A DNA stretch of 64,000 nt from Nannocystis pusilla (GTDB taxonomy: Bacteria; Myxococcota_A; Polyangia; Nannocystales; Nannocystaceae), in assembly GCF_026626665.1 (NCBI RefSeq), contig NZ_JAPNKE010000002.1, positions 11,862,001 to 11,926,000 on the forward strand, in the 5' to 3' direction. The notes beneath the pieces are model-generated. The model did not search any database. It was not told where the DNA came from and worked only from the letters and a program-made list of their open reading frames with translations. The translations under genes were made by a program, and so were the position numbers. Shown piece after piece: positions 59,847-64,000 of the stretch. The first letter of the stretch is position 1. Every line of letters begins with the position of its first letter.

Positions 59847-62800
59847 ATGTCCCGCGGCGGCGAAGCGGCCACGCTCTTCGAGGGCGAGACCTCGAGGCTC
59901 GTGCGCGTGCAGGCCGAGCGCCAGGTCCTGCGGCGAGTGGCGAGTCCCGGCCGAGCCGGCGCTGTTCGTCGCGCTGGCCCGCGAGGTCGAGCTGGGCCGC
60001 GCTTGCCGGCCGGGTTCCTGAGCCCGCGGCGGATGGTCCGCGAACCCCAGCCCGGCGTCGAATACGAGGACGTCGGCCTCGATCCGCTGCTCGCGGCGCC
60101 GCTGCCGGCGCACACCGTCCTGCGCGTCGGTCTGCGCGTCGCCGAGATCCTCGGCGAGCTGCACGCGCGCGACCTCTGCACCTCGAGCTGCAGCCCGCGC
60201 ACATCTTCGCCGACGTGCGGCACGCCGACGTGCGCCTGCTCGGCGGCCCGGCGCTGCGCGAGGTCGATGCGCCTCCGGTCGGATTGCCGGTCGCGGTCGA
60301 TCACGCCGCGCCCGAGCAGCTCGGTCGCGCCGAGCTGGCGATAGGTCCGCACACCGATCTCTACGCCCTCGGCGCCTGCCTCTACCAGCTGCTCACCGGC
60401 GCCGCGCCGTTCGCCAGCGCCGACCCGCTCGAGCGCGTGCACGGCCACATGGCCCGCGTCCCGGTCGCGCCGATCGGCTCGTCGACGCCATCCCGCCGGC
60501 GCTGTCGCAGGTCGTGCTCAAGCTGCTGGCCAAGTCGCCCGACGCCCGCTACCGTCCGCCGCCAGCGTCGCGCACGACCTCCGGCGGATCCTCGTCGCCC
60601 TCGACGGCGACGACCCGCTCGTCGACTTCGTCGCCGGCCGGCGCGATCGCGGCGGGCGCTTCAGCCTCCCGATCGCCTCTACGGCCGCGACGACGAGGTC
60701 GCGGCGCTGCGACAGGCCGCCGAGCGCGTGCGCAGGGCGGGGCCGAGGTCGTGCTGGTGCGCGGCGCCGCCGGCGTCGGCAAGACCGCCCTCGTCCACGC
60801 CCTGCAGGCCAGCATGCGAGCGCTGGGCGGCCGCTTCTACGCCGGCAAGTTCGATCAGCTGCGCCAGGCCAGGCCGTACGACGCGTACATCCAGGCGCTG
60901 CGGCCGGCGGTGCTGCGGCTGCTGGCCCAGAGCGACGGCCACGTCGGGCGCTGGCGGGCCGCGCTGACGACCGCGCTCGGTCCGCTCGGACAGCTCGTGG
61001 TCGACGTCCTGCCCGAGCTCGAGCTGGTGCTCGGCCCGCAGCCGCCGGTCTCGCCGCTGCCGCCGGCCGAGGGTCAGGCGCGCTTCGAGGCGGTCTTCAT
61101 CCGCCTGTTGCAGGCGCTCACGCACGACGGCAAGCCGCTCGCGCTGTTCCTCGACGACCTGCAGTGGGCCGACCCCGGCTCGCTCCGCATCTGCGCGCGC
61201 TGGCCACCGATCCGGCCACGCATCATGTTGTTGCTCGGTGCGTATCGCGGCGGCGACGTCGAGGCCGATCATCCGCTGCGCACCACCTGGTCGCAGATCG
61301 AGGCCGCCGGCGCGCGTCACGGCGCTGCTCGTGCGGCCGCTCGATCCCTCGCAGATGACCCGCATGGTCGCCGACGCGCTCGTCGACAAGCCCGAGCGCG
61401 TCGCCCCGCTGGCCGCGCTGCTGTGGGAGAAGACCCGCGGCAACCCCTTCTTCGCCGGGCAGCTGCTGCGCTCGTTCGCCCAGCGCGGCGCCCTGCGCTG
61501 GGACGACGAGGTCGAGCGCTGGTCCTGGCACGCCGACGCGGTCCAGCCGGTCGACATCCGCGACGACGTGGTCGCCTTCCTCGACGGTCGCCTCGACGAC
61601 CTCGGCGCCGGCGAGCGCGAGCTGCTGCAGGTGGCGGCCTGCCTCGGCAACCGCGTCCGCGGCGACGCCCTCGCCTGGGCCATGGGCCTCACGCCTGCCG
61701 CGTTGCGGGCCAGGCTCGCTCGCTGATCGACGCCGGCCTGCTCGTCGCGGTCGACGACGGCGTCCGCTTCATCCACGACCGCGTCCAGCAGGCCGCGCTC
61801 GCCAGCATCCCCGTCGACGCGCGCCCGGCCCTGCACCTGCGGATCGCGCGCTGCGCCGCGGCCTCGGGCCGGCCGCGCTCGACGACCGCCTGTTCGAGGT
61901 CGCCGCCCAGCTCGGCCTCGGCTTGCCCGCGCTGCCCGATCCGGCCCAGCGGCGGAGCATCGCCCACCTCGAGCTGCGCGCCGCGCTGCGAGCCGCCGCT
62001 GCTGCCGCGCAGGACTCGGCCCGCGTCTACGCCGAGGCCGCGGTCGCGGCCGCGGGCGAGTCGGCCTGGGAGGACGACCCGCCGCTGGCCCTCTCGGCTC
62101 ACCTCGCGGCGATCGAGGCCGGCTACGCCACCGGCGACTACGCGCGCGAGTCGCTCGCCGCGGTCGCCCTGCGCGCGCGCCCGACCTGCTCGGCCGCGTC
62201 CGCGTCGCGCGCCAGCAGATCGCGCTCTACGCGATCCAGAGCGATCAGATGCCGCGAGCGCTCGACACGGCGCTGGCGATCCTCGAGCGCCTCGGCGTCC
62301 CGCTGCCGCGCACCGCCGACGAGATCGCCGAGGAGACCGCGCGCCTGCAGCGGGAGCTCCGCTTCGGCCCCGCCGAGATCGAGGCGCTCGCCGAGCAGCC
62401 CGACCTCGTCGACCCGCGGCTGTCGGCCGTCGTCGAAGTGTTGGGCGACATCATCGGCCCGACCTACTGGACCCGCCCCGAGCTGCTGCGACCGGTCGTC
62501 CTGACCATGATCGCGGTCGCCCGCAGCCACGGCGTGTCGGCGCCGATCGCCTACGGCTGCTGCCTCAACGGCCTGCTGCTGTGCAGCGCCCTCGAGCTCG
62601 AGGCCGGCCACGCCTTCGGCCGCCTGGCCCAGCGCCTCGCCGCCCGCTTCGACGACCTGCAGATCCGCTGCCGCGTCATCAAGGTGTTCGGCTCGCACAT
62701 CCAGGTGTGGAAGGAGCCGCTGCCGCGTTCGATCGAGTCGCTGCGCCGCGCCTACGAGCTCGGCCGCGAGACCGGCGCGCACGAGTACGTCGGCTACGGC

Positions 62801-64000
62801 GGCGCCGAGCTGTGCATCTACACCCTCCTGCGCGGCACCCCGCTGCCCGAGCTGCTCGCCACCGCGGTGCCCGTCGCCGCCGAGATCCGGAAGATCCGGC
62901 AGGACGTCGCCAACTTCTACCTCGCGCTCGCCCTGCAGACCGCGGCCAACCTGCGCGGCGAGGCCTCGGATCCGCTCCGCCTCGACGGCGCCGCCATCGA
63001 CCGCGAGCGCGACCTCGCCGTCTTCCGCGCCGGCAACTACCGCATGTTGCTGTTCTGCCTGCACATGTTCGAGGCCATGCTGGCGCTCTACTTCGGCGAC
63101 CCGATGACCGCCGAGGCCAGCAGCGCGCCGCCGACGAGTACCTCGACGGCGTCGTCGGCATCCTCTATCCGGCGCAGCATCGCTTCCACGGCGCGCTGGC
63201 CCGCCTCGGCGCGCGCGGGGCCGGCGAGGGCGTCGGCGACATCGTGCTCGAGCTGGCCGACGACGCCCGCTGGTGCTCTGGGCCGAGTCTGCGCCCGAGA
63301 CCTTCGCCCACAAGCTCGCCCTGGTGCGCGCCGAGGCGGCGCGGGTGAGCGGCGCCGAGGACGAGGCCAGCCGCGGCTACGACCGCGCGATCGACCTCGC
63401 CAGCGCCCACGGCTTCGTCCACGAGGCCGGCCTCGCCCTGTCGCCTGGCTGCCGCGCATCACCGGGCCGCCGGCCGTCCGCGGGTCGCCGCCGCCTACGC
63501 GCGCGAGGCCAGCGACCGCTACGCAGCCTGGGGCGCCACCGCGTTGGTCGGCGAGCTCGCCGGCGCCTGGCCGGAGCTGCGCCGGGCGCCCGCGCCGGTG
63601 GTTACCGACTCGATCGATCTGCTGGCGGTCATCCGCGCCAGCCAGGCGATCAGCCGCGAGCTCGACGAGGCGCGGATCGTCGACGTCACCATGGCGACCG
63701 CCTTGCGGATCGCCGGCGCAGAGCACGGTGGCTGCTGCGGCGCGAGGCCGAGGGCTGGCGCGTGTGGGCCCGCGGCGGCGCCGACTCCGAGCACTTCATG
63801 TGCGAGCCGAGCCCGCTCGGCGGCGACCCTGGCGATCCACCGGCGGCGATCATTCACTACACCGCGCGCACCCGGGCCCCGGTGATCGTCGCCGACGCCG
63901 CCCTCGATCCGCGGTTCGGCGACGACCCGGTCGTGCGCCTGCGCGGGACCCGGGCGGCCGCCTGCGTGCCGTCCTCTTCCACGGCGAGCTGGCCGGCGCC
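59847..64000 (+). CDS. Giant pseudokinase-ATPase-GAF sensor (3' end outside window; frameshifted)
   Basis: This matches the multi-domain sensors of cyanobacteria and myxobacteria built as kinase-AAA ATPase-TPR-GAF-histidine kinase. N-terminus (59847-60560): a kinase fold, with HTDLYALGACLYQLLTGAAP and LLAKSPDARYRPP, but the catalytic loop reads LCHLELQPAHIF and the metal loop LLGG, so it looks inactive. ATPase: P-loop VRGAAGVGKTALVHALQASM, then GRFYAGKFDQLRQARPYDAY, ALFLDDLQWADPGSLR (Walker B), WEKTRGNPFFAGQLLRSFAQ. A helical TPR-like part follows (61930-63500). A GAF domain begins at 63600 (SIDLLAVIRASQAISRELDE, VDVTMATALRIAGAEHG) and runs off the edge, so a C-terminal kinase is expected but not seen. 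Many shifts occur, about one per 300-400 bases. Confidence 0.87.

Overview
This is a 64 kb piece of a very GC-rich chromosome. Its gene content points to a myxobacterium-like deltaproteobacterium, most likely of the Nannocystis/Haliangium type. It carries about a dozen secreted lipoproteins with Thr-, Gly- or Pro-rich linkers, Ser/Thr kinases and a kinase-ATPase-GAF giant, PAS-STAS proteins, histidine kinases, an NRPS-PKS megasynthase and a multi-modular wall hydrolase. The organism is inferred from gene content, not from a marker gene. I recognised no rRNA, tRNA, CRISPR array, IS element, prophage or plasmid gene.

Sequence quality decides how to read this window. Almost every long gene is broken by single-base shifts, many of them compensating +1/-1 pairs inside otherwise perfect domains. 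These look like uncorrected long-read indels rather than pseudogenes. Frameshifted genes are therefore given as one CDS spanning all fragments, with the domain reading pieced together across frames. The few genes intact over their whole length include a LysR regulator, an ArsR regulator, an APCDD1-like lipoprotein and a Fis-type HTH protein.

Layout. 1-7.0 kb: end of a PAS protein, a beta-propeller lipoprotein divergent from a Cys-rich lipoprotein, a small plasmid-stabilisation-like protein, a DUF2243 membrane pair and a UdgX-type uracil-DNA glycosylase. 7.1-16.8 kb: an orphan LanC-like protein, a lipoprotein, a PAS-STAS protein, a TetR regulator sharing an operator-like dyad with a cytochrome c/copper monooxygenase lipoprotein, a large unknown protein, and a lipoprotein divergent from a LysR regulator. 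17-30 kb: further lipoproteins, a MAPEG protein, aldehyde dehydrogenase, an SMP-30-like lipoprotein, an SRPBCC/ArsR pair, a Pro-rich secreted protein, membrane dipeptidase, dienelactone hydrolase and a bacterial eRF1-like protein. 30-35 kb: two coupled histidine kinases and a lipoprotein joining lysozyme-like, amidase, golvesin and GH75 chitosanase parts.

35.5-46.2 kb holds a compact biosynthetic locus on the minus strand. An MDR reductase is followed by one megasynthase, read as partial C-A-PCP-C-A(Pro-like)-PCP-KS-AT-ACP-TE. 46.5-49.1 kb carries a PAS-STAS protein, a convergent OmpR-type regulator and a Fis-type HTH protein. 49.7-57.7 kb carries alcohol dehydrogenase, a DJ-1/PfpI protein, gamma-glutamyltranspeptidase, a radical SAM protein, a Ser/Thr kinase and an AgmX/PglI-like protein. 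57.7-64 kb holds a DUF4874/DUF4832 lipoprotein and the start of a giant pseudokinase-ATPase-GAF sensor that runs off the window.

A short hairpin family (arms CATGTCC / GGACATG, 4-base loops, sometimes TTCG) recurs between genes across the whole window, often just past stop codons. It is the most striking non-coding signal here.
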